Below, in pieces: positions 1 to 8,919 of a stretch of 64,000 nt of DNA. The DNA is taken from NCBI RefSeq assembly GCF_003985125.1, contig NZ_ML133571.1:248001-312000 (forward strand), read 5' to 3'. Origin of the DNA: Rhizobium phaseoli. GTDB taxonomy: Bacteria > Pseudomonadota > Alphaproteobacteria > Rhizobiales > Rhizobiaceae. The notes beneath the pieces were generated by a model that saw nothing but the letters and a program-made list of their open reading frames with translations, did no database searches and was not told where the DNA came from. Position 1 is the stretch's first letter. Each line of letters opens with the position of its first letter. The position numbers and the translations under genes are program-made.

Positions 1-29
1 CCGGGCTTTCAATTCTTCAAATCGGAGTA

Positions 30-1277
30 TTAAAACTTAATCTTTAGGCTGGTCGACAGTGCAGTGACCAGATCATTGCCAAAGGAGTAGGAAACGTCGT
101 TGCCGTAAGTCCGGCCGTTATACACGAAGGTGCCGGATTCCCCACTGGTCAGGATGCCGAGCGCGCCGGCCACACGCCATTCGATATGCTCGGTGGGTGT
201 GTAGGCTGCACCAAGCCCCAGCGTCCAGCTGTCTGTCTGCGAACCATAGCCCTGGCTAGTGCCGCGGTCCCATGTGAGGCTGACTGCAGCGGCCCACTGC
301 TCATTGAATTTGTGGCCGATACCGCCGCTGATCGTCCAACCATCGCGGTAGAAGAGATCGAGCGAGGTTAGACCACCCGCGGGGCAAGGCAGGCCGTTGG
401 TCGGGCAGAATGCTACCGACTGCAGGACGCTCCAATTCGTCCATTTAACCGATCCGAATGCAAGCCAATCCGGAGCGATACCGCTTTGCAGCTTCAATTC
501 CAGCGAATCCGGCGCTTCGGCGGAACCGGAAACAGGTGTGACTAGGCCTCCATATAGCGGCACAACTGGAACCTGATGGAGATCAACAGTGCCGGTCAAA
601 TTGTCGTACTTGACGCGGCTGTTGTAGACAAGGCTCGCGCGCATTGCATATTCCGGGATCTCGTAAGCCAGACCGGCGCGCCAGCCCCAGCCGCTATCGT
701 CGATATCCAAGCGGCCAATACCGGTGCCGATGCCGAGACCGATCGGAACCGTGGACACCAGACGTTCCTTGAAGCCCTCAACTTCCTGATAGAAAGCGCC
801 GCCGATGAAGCGAAGCTGCCCGGCACCGACGTCAAAACGATAGGAGCAAGTGCCACCGTAGTTGCGGGTCTTGATTTCCGTTTCGATGTTGTTGTTGGCG
901 CCAGCCCAGTTCGAACCCGGATTGGAATGGCCACCAAAGGGTACGGAATAATCGACAAGGCAGTCGACTGCATCGCCGAAACCAGCCTTAAAACCAATGT
1001 AGGGGATGGTGTAATTCGCGGTCTCGTCGGCACTGTCCGGGCGGCTGTTCAGATTGCCGCCGCCCGTAAATATCGACGTGTTCGTGTCGCGGACGTCCTT
1101 CAGCTTGCGCAGCGGGGTGACGTAGGTAATGCCCGACTGGAACGAAAAAGGCGAGGTATCGAACAGCTGATCGATATTGTATCCGCCGCGCTCCAGACCG
1201 CCGGCAAAGGACGGCGATGCGAGCGACGAAAGAAGAATGAGCGACGTTACGCCCTTGGAAAACATACGCGATGCCAT
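30..1277 (-). CDS. OmpP1/FadL-type outer membrane protein
   Basis: This 415-residue protein is probably an outer-membrane beta-barrel of the OmpP1/FadL/TodX group, which moves hydrophobic compounds across the outer membrane. It has an N-terminal signal peptide (hydrophobic run after MASRMFSKG, cleavage near SFAGG), then alternating polar/aromatic strands, and ends in KIKF with the terminal phenylalanine typical of barrel insertion. The frame stays open 45 codons upstream, but the start at 1277 is preferred because GGGGGAGA lies just before it and a signal peptide begins there. It is transcribed away from valS. The substrate cannot be read from the sequence. Confidence 0.82.
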   Translation of the reverse strand: MASRMFSKGVTSLILLSSLASPSFAGGLERGGYNIDQLFDTSPFSFQSGITYVTPLRKLKDVRDTNTSIFTGGGNLNSRPDSADETANYTIPYIGFKAGFGDAVDCLVDYSVPFGGHSNPGSNWAGANNNIETEIKTRNYGGTCSYRFDVGAGQLRFIGGAFYQEVEGFKERLVSTVPIGLGIGTGIGRLDIDDSGWGWRAGLAYEIPEYAMRASLVYNSRVKYDNLTGTVDLHQVPVVPLYGGLVTPVSGSAEAPDSLELKLQSGIAPDWLAFGSVKWTNWSVLQSVAFCPTNGLPCPAGGLTSLDLFYRDGWTISGGIGHKFNEQWAAAVSLTWDRGTSQGYGSQTDSWTLGLGAAYTPTEHIEWRVAGALGILTSGESGTFVYNGRTYGNDVSYSFGNDLVTALSTSLKIKF

Positions 1278-1676
1278 TGTGTCTCCCCCACTCCAGCAAT
1301 TGATGTGGCGCCACTCTAGTAAGTGTTCGCCCGACATGGCAACGCGCCCCACGGCAGCGCTCCCGGGCATTGCAGTGGCCAACTTACGTAAAGAAATTGA
1401 CGGACACGTCAAAAAATCTGGTTAATAAAATTCTATTCCGAAACCAGCGGGTTTCAGCCTGGCTTTTGGGTTTTCATTCCAAACATTGCGGAAGCTGTAT
1501 CAATCTGACAACAGTGGCAGTTTTCGCCCTTGGGATGCCGGCAGAGCCACAATCCACAGGCTGAGCGCCTGAAATCAGCCGCTTTCAGGACCGAATCACG
1601 TGGCGCCCGCAACGACAAAGACGCGCCCGAGGGCGGACGCGTCTTTGAAATAACTTACCAAAATGGCCGCTAAAAC
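1278..1676. other. Intergenic spacer between the FadL-type gene and valS
   Basis: No convincing gene is seen in these 399 bases. The part next to 1277 must hold the promoter of the outer-membrane protein gene, and a terminator hairpin for valS lies near the other end. Confidence 0.6.
1617..1646 (-). terminator. Terminator after valS
   Basis: AAAGACGCG at 1617-1625 pairs with CGCGTCTTT at 1638-1646, giving a 9-bp stem about 30 bases past the valS stop. The arms supply A and T runs on both strands, so it could act in either direction. Confidence 0.7.
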
Positions 1677-4520
1677 TTATCCGGCTTCGCTGACCCTGGA
1701 AAGCGCGGTCTTCAAGCTGGCCATCTGACCCTTCAGTTCCTCGAGGCGGTCGCGCTCAGCCTCGACTACTTCGGGATTGGCGTTGGCGACGAACTTCTCG
1801 TTGGAGAGCTTGCCATCGATGCGCGCCATCTCGCCTTCCATCTTGGCAATCGCCTTTTCGAGACGGGCCTTTTCGGCGGAGAGGTCGATCAGATTGCCGA
1901 GCGGCAGGCAGACGGTCGCCTCGGCGACGACGATCTGAGCTGCTCCCTTCGGCGCATTGTCGGCGATCGAGATGGCTTCGACGCGCGCGAGACGCTTGAT
2001 GGCGGCGTCGTGGCGGAACAGCCGTTCGCGGGTCAGGTTGTTGGCCTTGACGACGACCAGCGGCGCGGTTGCCGATGGCGGCACGTTCATTTCGGCGCGT
2101 ACGGAACGAATGCCGGAAACGAGGTCGATCAGCCAGTTGATCTCGTCGGCAGCCGCGTCGTCAGCGTAGGACGGCGACGGCCATTCGGCATGGCAGACCA
2201 GCGTTTCGCGCTCTTTGCCTTCACCTGCCGTGTGCGCCCAGAGCTCTTCGGTCATGAAGGGCATGAAGGGATGCAGCAGCTTGTAGATTTCTTCGAGAAT
2301 ATAGGCGCTGCAGGCCTGGGCTTCGGCCTTGGCACCCGCGTCCTCGCCGTTGAAGACCGGCTTCAGAAGCTCGAGATACCAGTCGCAGACCTCGTTCCAG
2401 ACGAAACGGTAAAGCGCACCGGCCGCATCGTTGAAACGGAAGGCTTCGAGCGCTTCCGTAACGTCGCGTTCCGTACGGGCAAGTTCCGTCAGGATCCAGC
2501 GGTTGATGGTGAGTTCGGCCGCCTCCGGCACGAAATGCGGATCGCTCTTTGCACCGTTCATCTCGGCAAAGCGCGTGGCGTTCCAGAGCTTGGTGCCGAA
2601 ATTGCGGTAGCCGGCGATGCGGGCCGGATCGAGCTTCACGTCGCGGCCCTGTGCAGCCATGATCGCCAGCGTGAAGCGCAGCGCGTCGGCGCCGTATTCG
2701 TCGATCAGTTCCAGCGGGTCGATGACGTTGCCTTTCGACTTCGACATCTTCTGCCCATTCTTGTCGCGCACCAGCGCGTGAATGTAGACGGTATGGAAGG
2801 GTTCGACGGGATCGCCATTATCGTCCTTCATGAAATGCAGACCCATCTGCATCATGCGAACAACCCAGAACGGGATAATATCGAAGCCGGTGACCAGAAC
2901 ATTCGTCGGATAATAGCGTGCAAGCTCCGGCGTCTCGTCGGGCCAGCCGAGAGTCGAGAAAGGCCAGAGCGCAGAAGAGAACCAGGTATCGAGCACGTCC
3001 TCGTCGCGCGTCAGGATTTCGCCGGGCTTGAAGTTTTCGAGCAGGTCCTCGACATAGGCCTTCATCGGCCCTTCGTGCGAGAGGTAATGCTGGATCGCCG
3101 CCTGCAGCGCCTCTTCCTCGGTCTTTTCGACGAAGACCTGACCGTCGGGACCATACCAGGCGGGAATCTGATGCCCCCACCAGAGCTGGCGTGAAATGCA
3201 CCAGGGCTCGATGTTCTCCAGCCAGTTGAAATAGGTGTTTTCCCAATTCCTGGGAATGAACCGGGTTCTTCCTTCGCGAACGGAATCCAGGGCGGGCTGC
3301 CCCAATGTCTTGTTATCGACAAACCATTGTTCCGTCAGCCGCGGCTCGATCGGCACGCCGCCTCGATCGCCATGCGGGACCATATGTTTATGCGGTTCGA
3401 TCTTGTCGAGGAGGCCAGCCTCTTCGAAGATCTCGACGATCACCTTGCGCGCAAAGAAACGGTCTTGCCCTTCCAGGCGGTCCCAGGCGCCGTGGAGTGC
3501 GGCCGGATTGTCGAGCCCCTCGAGGAAATCTTCATTGTCCTTGATGGCAATGGTGCCGTCGACGTTCATGACGTTGATGGCACGCAGCTTGGTGCGTTTG
3601 CCGACGTCGAAGTCATTGAAATCATGAGCCGGTGTGATCTTCACCGCGCCCGTGCCGGCCGTCGGATCAGCATAGGAATCGGTGACGATCGGAATCTTGC
3701 GGCCGACGATCGGCAGGATCACATGTTTGCCGACAATCGGTTTGTAACGCTCGTCTTCGGGATTCACGGCAACGCCGGTATCCCCGAGCATCGTCTCCGG
3801 CCGCGTTGTCGCGACGACGATATAGTCACGCGTTTCGAATTCGGTCGGCTTGCCTTCCTCGTCGAAAGCAATCGGATATTGATAGGTGACGCCCGGCTCA
3901 AGGGGATAACGCAGATGCCAGAGATGGCCCTTCACCTCGTGCTGCTCGACCTCCATGTCGGAGATCGCCGTCAGGAGCTTGGGGTCCCAATTGACGAGGC
4001 GCTTATCCTTGTAGATCAGGCCTTCCTTATAGAGCGTGACGAAAACCTCGAGAACGGCCTGCGACAGTCCTTCATCCATGGTGAAGCGTTCGCGCGACCA
4101 GTCGCAGGACGCGCCCAGGCGCTTCAGCTGGTTGAAGATCAGTCCACCCGATTCCGCCTTCCACTCCCAGATCTTGTCGATGAAGGCTTCGCGGCCCATT
4201 TCGCGGCGGCCCGGCAGCTGCTGTTCCATCAGCTTGCGCTCGACGACCATCTGGGTTGCGATGCCGGCGTGATCCATGCCCGGCTGCCAGAGCACGTCCT
4301 TGCCGCGCATGCGCTCGAAGCGCACCAGGATGTCCTGCAGCGTGTTGTTCAGCGCGTGCCCCATGTGCAGCGAACCGGTGACATTTGGCGGCGGGATCAC
4401 GATGGTGAAGGTCTCGGCCCCGGGCTTGGCGTTCGCGCCGGCGCGGAAAGCGTCCGCTTCATCCCATTTGGCCGCGATTTTCGGTTCGACGGCAGCGGAA
4501 TCATAGGTCTTGTCGAGCAT
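1677..4520 (-). CDS. valS: Valyl-tRNA synthetase
   Basis: This cytoplasmic class I aminoacyl-tRNA synthetase charges tRNA-Val and edits misactivated threonine. The 947-residue length is normal for the family. The HIGH signature appears as HMGH at residues 52-55 after PPPNVTGSL. KMSKS appears in GQKMSKSKGN near residue 590. The editing domain lies between them, then an anticodon-binding helical domain with the WNEVCDWYLE region. The C-terminal 70 residues form the tRNA-binding coiled coil (LSAEKARLEKAIAKMEGEM). A terminator follows the gene, and the popZ gene upstream is separated from it by another terminator, so valS is probably transcribed alone. Confidence 0.98.
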   Translation of the reverse strand: MLDKTYDSAAVEPKIAAKWDEADAFRAGANAKPGAETFTIVIPPPNVTGSLHMGHALNNTLQDILVRFERMRGKDVLWQPGMDHAGIATQMVVERKLMEQQLPGRREMGREAFIDKIWEWKAESGGLIFNQLKRLGASCDWSRERFTMDEGLSQAVLEVFVTLYKEGLIYKDKRLVNWDPKLLTAISDMEVEQHEVKGHLWHLRYPLEPGVTYQYPIAFDEEGKPTEFETRDYIVVATTRPETMLGDTGVAVNPEDERYKPIVGKHVILPIVGRKIPIVTDSYADPTAGTGAVKITPAHDFNDFDVGKRTKLRAINVMNVDGTIAIKDNEDFLEGLDNPAALHGAWDRLEGQDRFFARKVIVEIFEEAGLLDKIEPHKHMVPHGDRGGVPIEPRLTEQWFVDNKTLGQPALDSVREGRTRFIPRNWENTYFNWLENIEPWCISRQLWWGHQIPAWYGPDGQVFVEKTEEEALQAAIQHYLSHEGPMKAYVEDLLENFKPGEILTRDEDVLDTWFSSALWPFSTLGWPDETPELARYYPTNVLVTGFDIIPFWVVRMMQMGLHFMKDDNGDPVEPFHTVYIHALVRDKNGQKMSKSKGNVIDPLELIDEYGADALRFTLAIMAAQGRDVKLDPARIAGYRNFGTKLWNATRFAEMNGAKSDPHFVPEAAELTINRWILTELARTERDVTEALEAFRFNDAAGALYRFVWNEVCDWYLELLKPVFNGEDAGAKAEAQACSAYILEEIYKLLHPFMPFMTEELWAHTAGEGKERETLVCHAEWPSPSYADDAAADEINWLIDLVSGIRSVRAEMNVPPSATAPLVVVKANNLTRERLFRHDAAIKRLARVEAISIADNAPKGAAQIVVAEATVCLPLGNLIDLSAEKARLEKAIAKMEGEMARIDGKLSNEKFVANANPEVVEAERDRLEELKGQMASLKTALSRVSEAG

Positions 4521-4585
4521 TTTCTGACCAATTTCGAGGTTCGAGGATGGGCGTTTGTAAATAGGATGGCCACGGCCAAGTCAAT

Positions 4586-4618
4586 AAAAAAGCCGCCCCG
4601 GAGACCGGAGCGGCTTTT
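4586..4618 (-). terminator. Terminator after popZ
   Basis: On the minus strand AAAAGCCGCTCCG pairs with CGGGGCGGCTTTTTT across a GTCTC-type loop and ends in a T run. It lies 20 bases past the popZ stop and separates popZ from valS. Confidence 0.85.
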
Positions 4619-4637
4619 GCAAGAAAAAGCAATCCGA

Positions 4638-5507
4638 TCAGCGGCGCGGGCCGCGCGCCACGCGCTCGATTTCCTCGCGCACCAACCGCTCGACCAGCGT
4701 CGGCAGATTATCGTCAAGCCATTCGCGCAGCATCGGGCGCAGCATGTCCTCTGCGATTTCGTCCAGCGAGCGGCGCTCCGCACCGTCGATCGCCGCAGCA
4801 AGCTCCTCGAAGGAACGGCTGATCTGCAGACCGGCATCTTCCGAAATAAGCGTCGGCTGGACCTCATCGACGATGCTCGGCAGGAAGCGCTCGGTCGAAG
4901 AACCAGCGGGCTCCAAGGCAGGCGGCGCCGTTTCGACGACGTGGGCTGGCTCGGCGGCGGCGACTCGTGCCGTTTCGACAGGCGCCGGCTCGACCGGCTG
5001 CTGAATCCCATGCGGGGGAACGGGTGCGGCAGCGGCCGGGAAAACAGGCTGGGCGGGCTGCGGCTGCGGCGCCGTAGCGCGCGGCAGTTCCGGCGTCACG
5101 GCCGGCTGCTGTTCGGGCTGGCGGAAGCCGCTCGGAATTTCCCGCAGGGCCTGACCGGCCTGCACGGCGCTACGCTCGGAGGCGGCGCGCACGCGGGCGG
5201 CGACATCGGCAAGCGACAGAGCGCGAGCCGGCGCTTCCGTCTCAGGGGCGGTCCCGGCCGAATTGGCGGCGACGAAACGCGGGTCGGAAGAGCGCATGGC
5301 CGGTTCGGGAAACTCCACGCCGGCGTAGGTGTCGTCCACAGTCAAATGGATCTCGGAGCCGTTTACGTCTTCGTCAGCGCCGTAAACCGGCGGCAGGGAT
5401 GCAGAAATCGCCTTGCCGGCGCCGGGTTCATTGCTTTCGATGATCTGGCGGATGGACGCCAAAATTTCTTCCATGGACGGTTCACGCGCTACACTTGGCT
5501 GAGCCAT
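4638..5507 (-). CDS. popZ: Polar organizing protein PopZ (DUF2497)
   Basis: This 289-residue protein matches the alphaproteobacterial pole-organizing protein PopZ, a self-assembling scaffold that recruits chromosome-segregation and cell-cycle proteins to a pole. Its N-terminus has the family signature SMEEILASIRQIIESNE (residues about 11-27). The middle 150 residues are rich in Pro, Ala and Glu and are probably disordered. The C-terminus carries the oligomerization helices, including MLRPMLREWLDDNLP and LVERLVREEIERVARG. It lies next to valS, as is common in Rhizobiales, and has its own terminator. In Agrobacterium PopZ marks the growing pole, and the same role is plausible here. Confidence 0.88.
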   Translation of the reverse strand: MAQPSVAREPSMEEILASIRQIIESNEPGAGKAISASLPPVYGADEDVNGSEIHLTVDDTYAGVEFPEPAMRSSDPRFVAANSAGTAPETEAPARALSLADVAARVRAASERSAVQAGQALREIPSGFRQPEQQPAVTPELPRATAPQPQPAQPVFPAAAAPVPPHGIQQPVEPAPVETARVAAAEPAHVVETAPPALEPAGSSTERFLPSIVDEVQPTLISEDAGLQISRSFEELAAAIDGAERRSLDEIAEDMLRPMLREWLDDNLPTLVERLVREEIERVARGPRR

Positions 5508-5874
5508 ATCTATCCCCGTTATCCCAAAACAACGACCGGATGGTGTGGAGAGCGTTCATCCGAATCACCACGACCTTAGAATACCCCAGACGTGAAAAAA
5601 ATCATCGCGAATCAAATGAATGCGACCTTGCACAGTTTTGTTACCCAATGATTGCCATCGGCAATTCGCGGCCAAGGCGTCATGATAAATGATGTTTGTG
5701 AAGGGTTTCCGGCAGCGCGAACGAATCCGCCCGGAAATCGGAATCAATCTTGCGGGCGGATGCGTCAATTCAATCTGTCACAGCGTGCTTTGCGCGTTTA
5801 AAAAAGATATGCGGCGCGCAATAAAAACGGGCGCCATTGGCGCCCGTCGCTGCAATTCACCGAAGAGAACAGCG
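5508..5874. other. Spacer between popZ and pcm, no gene seen
   Basis: These 367 bases hold the popZ promoter region and the terminator of the methyltransferase gene. I see no coding sequence. In related rhizobia I recall a tolC gene between these two neighbours; nothing TolC-like is left here. Confidence 0.6.
5822..5847 (-). terminator. Terminator after pcm-like gene
   Basis: ACGGGCGCC and GGCGCCCGT form a perfect 9-bp stem with an ATT loop, followed on the minus strand by TTTT. It sits 28 bases past the stop of the methyltransferase gene. Confidence 0.88.
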
Positions 5875-6537
5875 TCAGAAAACGAATTCGCGCGCCTTGG
5901 CGAAACCCGGCAGCGGCTTGACCGAAGCATTGAAGAAGACATTCTCCGAAACGGCGCCGCGCTCGGCGACGAAGACCTTGGCGCGGGCGGCATTGCCGTG
6001 ACCTTCGACCGTGACCAGACGGCCGCCATCACGCAATTGGCCGAGAAGAGCGGCCGGAACTTCCTCGACAGCGCCATTGATGAAGATCAGATCATAGGGA
6101 GCGCCGGCGGCGTAGCCCTTTTCGAGCGGGCCGGTCACAACTTCCACCTTGCCGTAGCCGGCAAGCTTTGCCTTCGCCTCGGCGGCCAGACCCTCGTCGC
6201 ATTCGAGCGCAATGACGGAGCCGGCGATGATCGACAGCAGCGCCGATGTGTAACCGGTGCCGCAACCAACTTCGAGCACGAAATCATCCTTGCTGACGGC
6301 CGCCAGCTGCAGCAGCTTGGCGAGCGGCGACGCCTCCATCAGGAAGCGGGCCGGCTTGCCCGGTGCGGCAGCGGAGATCTCGACGTCGTTGTCGACATAG
6401 GCCAGCAGCTTTGCCTTCTCCGGCACGAAAGCCTCACGCGGCACCGTGAGAAACGCCGTCAGCACGGAATGCGAGGTAACGTCCGTCGTGCGAACTTGGT
6501 TGTCGACCATCTTTGCGCGCGCTGCTTCGAAATCCAT
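5875..6537 (-). CDS. pcm: Protein-L-isoaspartate O-methyltransferase family protein
   Basis: This cytoplasmic S-adenosylmethionine-dependent methyltransferase of 220 residues belongs to the PCM family, which repairs isoaspartyl damage in proteins. The SAM-binding motif I is seen as VLEVGCGTGYTSALLS, preceded by MEASPLAKLLQL, the family's substrate region. The start at 6537 (or 6540, where ATGATG occurs) is preferred over a longer open frame because the protein then begins MDFEAARAKMVDNQVR, as expected. A perfect terminator follows. Alphaproteobacterial members are shorter and divergent from E. coli Pcm, so the exact substrate is less certain than the methyltransferase activity. Confidence 0.88.
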   Translation of the reverse strand: MDFEAARAKMVDNQVRTTDVTSHSVLTAFLTVPREAFVPEKAKLLAYVDNDVEISAAAPGKPARFLMEASPLAKLLQLAAVSKDDFVLEVGCGTGYTSALLSIIAGSVIALECDEGLAAEAKAKLAGYGKVEVVTGPLEKGYAAGAPYDLIFINGAVEEVPAALLGQLRDGGRLVTVEGHGNAARAKVFVAERGAVSENVFFNASVKPLPGFAKAREFVF

Positions 6538-6746
6538 CATGTCCTCTCGCTCTTGAAAAGCGGTTCCTGTCCCCCGTCTCTTAATCCCCGACACGGATGC
6601 TTTCAAGGCTTGGGAGCGGTCGGCGAAAAGAATCCGACGGACGCCTCTTTCGCGCCACAGCAGGGACAGGACGCTGCAGCTCAAACGTGGAATCCCGTGC
6701 CCCGTCATGGTATGATTTGCAGCGGAGGAAATAGGAGGAGCAGGCC

Positions 6747-6848
6747 ATGTCTGCGGTTTTCGAATATCTGACGCTGTTCGATTTCTCCATCCTCGCAGCG
6801 CTCATCGGCATCTTCTGCTGCGGGTTGCTGGACGGTGAAACGAGCTGA
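6747..6848 (+). CDS. 33-residue membrane peptide
   Basis: A very good ribosome-binding site (GGAGGAAATAGGAGGAG, 6724-6740) precedes ATG at 6747. The 33-residue product has one hydrophobic segment (FDFSILAALIGIFCCGLL) and a short acidic tail (DGETS). It lies divergently from the methyltransferase gene. The double Cys inside the membrane span is distinctive. No function is known to me. The Shine-Dalgarno quality and the clean transmembrane profile are the reasons to call it. Confidence 0.6.
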   Translation: MSAVFEYLTLFDFSILAALIGIFCCGLLDGETS

Positions 6849-7012
6849 GAAGCGCGCTCTCCGGCTCGGACGGCGCAGGCCACAATCTCATGCGGGCGGA
6901 GGCGGGCTGCGCACGTCGCTTGATCTAGGCTGGACCGAGCGGCGGCGGCATTGGGCGCGATCGTCTCGAAAATATCGAGGATTCACAATCATTTATCAGT
7001 CGTGGGGAAATA

Positions 7013-7057
7013 TTGGAGGCCTCGCCCGGAATTGAACCGGGGTACAAGGATTTGCAG
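7013..7057. repeat. Left attachment site (tRNA-Cys 3' fragment)
   Basis: These 45 bases are identical to 22186-22230 and contain the tRNA-Cys 3' end with CCA, acceptor strand, T arm and half of the anticodon arm in minus orientation. The sequence departs from tRNA immediately after TTTGCAG. It is the half-gene displaced when the element inserted. Confidence 0.95.
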
Positions 7058-7098
7058 GCTTTTCCCCGCTCTTGTTTTTACAGGGCTTTTTGCCCTTG

Positions 7099-7115
7099 TG
7101 TCGCGTTCATGTTGC
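7099..7115. promoter_or_regulatory. Putative integrase arm-type site, left end
   Basis: TGTCGCGTTCATGTTGC closely matches TGTCGCGTCATGTTGC at the right end (22108-22123, opposite strand). It sits between the att core and the end of the integrase gene, a usual place for arm-type binding sites. Confidence 0.5.
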
Positions 7116-7117
7116 TG

Positions 7118-8311
7118 TCAGCTGAGCAAGATGTTCGCCGCTTGTGCTAATTCTGTCCCGTCATCGGCACGCGGGAACAGGTGGCCATAGACGTCCATCG
7201 TCATGACGATCGAGGCATGGCCCAGGCGCTCCTGAACCATCTTCGCCGGCAGACCGAGGCCGCCATCTTCTTTCCGATTGATAAGCCAGCTCGCATAGAA
7301 ATGCCGAAGCGCGTGAAGCCCGGTATACTTCGCCTTCAGGATCGGATTCCCATGCTTGTCGAGCTCCCCCGTGTCGACCGTCACCCCTGCCCTCACCATG
7401 GCCGGCTGCAGACCCTTCGTGACGACGTTGGAATGTGAGCGAGATTCGCCGTCTGGATTGGCGAAGACGAGCCCCGGCTTATTCCCTTGCTTCAGCTTCA
7501 GCTCTTTCAGGGCATTGACCACCAGCGGCGGCACGGGAATGGTCCGCGCCCCGGCTTCGGACTTCGGCGGCCCTGCTTTCCTGAACTGGTCGACACGCTG
7601 GCGAACGCTGATCTCGCCTCGTGCGAAATCCACATCCTGCCAGCGCAGCCCGCGCAGCTCTGACGAGCGCATGCCGGTGAATACGACGGTGAGCAGCAGC
7701 GGCCGCCAATTGCCCTCGAGGGCGCCTAGGAGCGCTTTGATCTCCTCGCGGGTGGGAATATCCACGCCGACCTCCAGCCGGCCCTTCTGACGCCGCTCAG
7801 CGCGTCTCTCGCGGCCTTTCCGGCTCCCGCGGATATCCCGCACTGGATTGCGCGTTGCAAGCCCCCGCTCGCCAGCGTCGGACAGGATGGAGCCAAGCGA
7901 GGTGAGGACCTTCTTGATCATTGCCGGCGATCGGCCCTCGCGACGCATCCTGTCCTCGAAGTCGCGCACGGCCGGCACCGTTAGCTTTGACAGCAGGGTC
8001 TGGCCGATCAGCGGCACAATATGATGTTCCAGATGGCTCTTGCGCTGGTTTATCGTCGATCGTTCCAGGCCAGCGCCCTCGCCTGACGCTATCCAGAGCG
8101 ACCCGGCCTTCTCGACGGTGACGCTGGCACTGTCCGCAACGTGAACGCCTTCCCTGACCTCGACGGCGGCCGTTGCTGCGAACGCGTCCGCTTCCTTCTT
8201 CTTCGCGAAGGTCTTCTGCCGGCGCTTCCCGGTGGTGTCGACGTAATCGACAATCCAGGCGGATTTCTTTTCACCCTTCGGAGTGTTCCATTCACGCTTG
8301 CGGACAGACAT
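7118..8311 (-). CDS. int: Tyrosine integrase of the element
   Basis: This 397-residue site-specific tyrosine recombinase very likely inserts and excises the element at tRNA-Cys. The N-terminal part (about residues 1-60) is the Arm-binding type, with QKTFAKKKEADAFAA. The middle is the core-binding SAM-like domain. The catalytic domain shows Arg215 (TGMRSSELRGL), His333-x-x-Arg336 (HALRHF), His365 (LGHAS) and the nucleophile Tyr375 (MDVYGHLF), so the active site is complete. The gene ends 60 bases from the left att core and runs toward it. It follows the RHH-protein gene by five bases, so the two are probably co-transcribed from the operator region at 8836-8890. Confidence 0.96.
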   Translation of the reverse strand: MSVRKREWNTPKGEKKSAWIVDYVDTTGKRRQKTFAKKKEADAFAATAAVEVREGVHVADSASVTVEKAGSLWIASGEGAGLERSTINQRKSHLEHHIVPLIGQTLLSKLTVPAVRDFEDRMRREGRSPAMIKKVLTSLGSILSDAGERGLATRNPVRDIRGSRKGRERRAERRQKGRLEVGVDIPTREEIKALLGALEGNWRPLLLTVVFTGMRSSELRGLRWQDVDFARGEISVRQRVDQFRKAGPPKSEAGARTIPVPPLVVNALKELKLKQGNKPGLVFANPDGESRSHSNVVTKGLQPAMVRAGVTVDTGELDKHGNPILKAKYTGLHALRHFYASWLINRKEDGGLGLPAKMVQERLGHASIVMTMDVYGHLFPRADDGTELAQAANILLS

Positions 8312-8316
8312 TGAAC

Positions 8317-8802
8317 TTACTCCTGGATGATCTTGCTCGCCGGTAGAGTTGCAATGATCGAATTAACGTCGTCACTAAGCTGATAAACTAGGATCTCCGA
8401 TCCTTCATCGTAGATTTGCTCGCTCATAGACAATCCCGAGACCCGACTCTCGGAATCGTCATTAGCTGTGACGATGATGCGGCTTCTCTCCGCACGTGAC
8501 GTAGCGTGCACGGCGTTGAGAGCCCATTTTTCTATGAATTCTCCCAGTCTATAACCAGCTGGAAAGTGCTTATCGACGGCACTTAAAACGAGTGATCTCA
8601 CTGGCACTCGAAGCTCTTGCGATCGTCGCTCAAGACGACTGAGAACATCCAACGGAAGCACGAGCGGATCTTGAAACGATTCGGTCAACCTTGCGACGAT
8701 CTCTGCATTTACCGAGCGGCCCATTGTTTTAGCTGCCTCGGTGATTTTATCTTTCATTTCTTCAGGCAGCCGAAGTTTCAACTGCGGGTCTTCCCGGCCC
8801 AT
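8317..8802 (-). CDS. Arc-type ribbon-helix-helix DNA-binding protein
   Basis: The first 50 of 161 residues form an Arc/MetJ-type ribbon-helix-helix: a beta strand QLKLRLP followed by helices EEMKDKITEAAKTMG and SVNAEIVARLTESF. The remaining 110 residues are not a family I recognise and may bind a ligand or partner. Proteins of this type usually act as dimeric repressors. Its own promoter region carries three copies of an ACCACGGTG element that it may bind. It lies directly upstream of the integrase in the same direction, so it probably controls integrase expression and the leftward/rightward transcription choice. Confidence 0.75.
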   Translation of the reverse strand: MGREDPQLKLRLPEEMKDKITEAAKTMGRSVNAEIVARLTESFQDPLVLPLDVLSRLERRSQELRVPVRSLVLSAVDKHFPAGYRLGEFIEKWALNAVHATSRAERSRIIVTANDDSESRVSGLSMSEQIYDEGSEILVYQLSDDVNSIIATLPASKIIQE

Positions 8803-8835
8803 TCTCTATCCCCTTTTCAGAACACCCTCTTATGC

Positions 8836-8890
8836 ACCACCGTGGTCTTGACATCAAGTGACCACGGTGGTTACGTGATCACCGTGGTTC
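8836..8890. promoter_or_regulatory. Divergent control region with three ACCACGGTG elements
   Basis: ACCACCGTGGTC (8836-8847), ACCACGGTGGT (8861-8871) and TCACCGTGGTT (8879-8889) repeat a near-palindromic 10-mer. TTGACA at 8848-8853 lies between the first two, with a weak -10 (TTACGT) 17 bases on, pointing right toward the 8920 gene. The layout fits operators of the RHH protein encoded just to the left. Confidence 0.65.
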
Positions 8891-8919
8891 ACAAGTGACG
8901 CGCCTAGGAGGGCGAACAG

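Noticed and set aside
3327..5579. Long plus-strand open frame (about 750 codons) across valS and popZ
   Set aside because: It is antisense to two well-supported genes. High-GC rhizobial genes commonly leave such open antisense frames; its product shows no domain and its composition mirrors the codon bias of the real genes.
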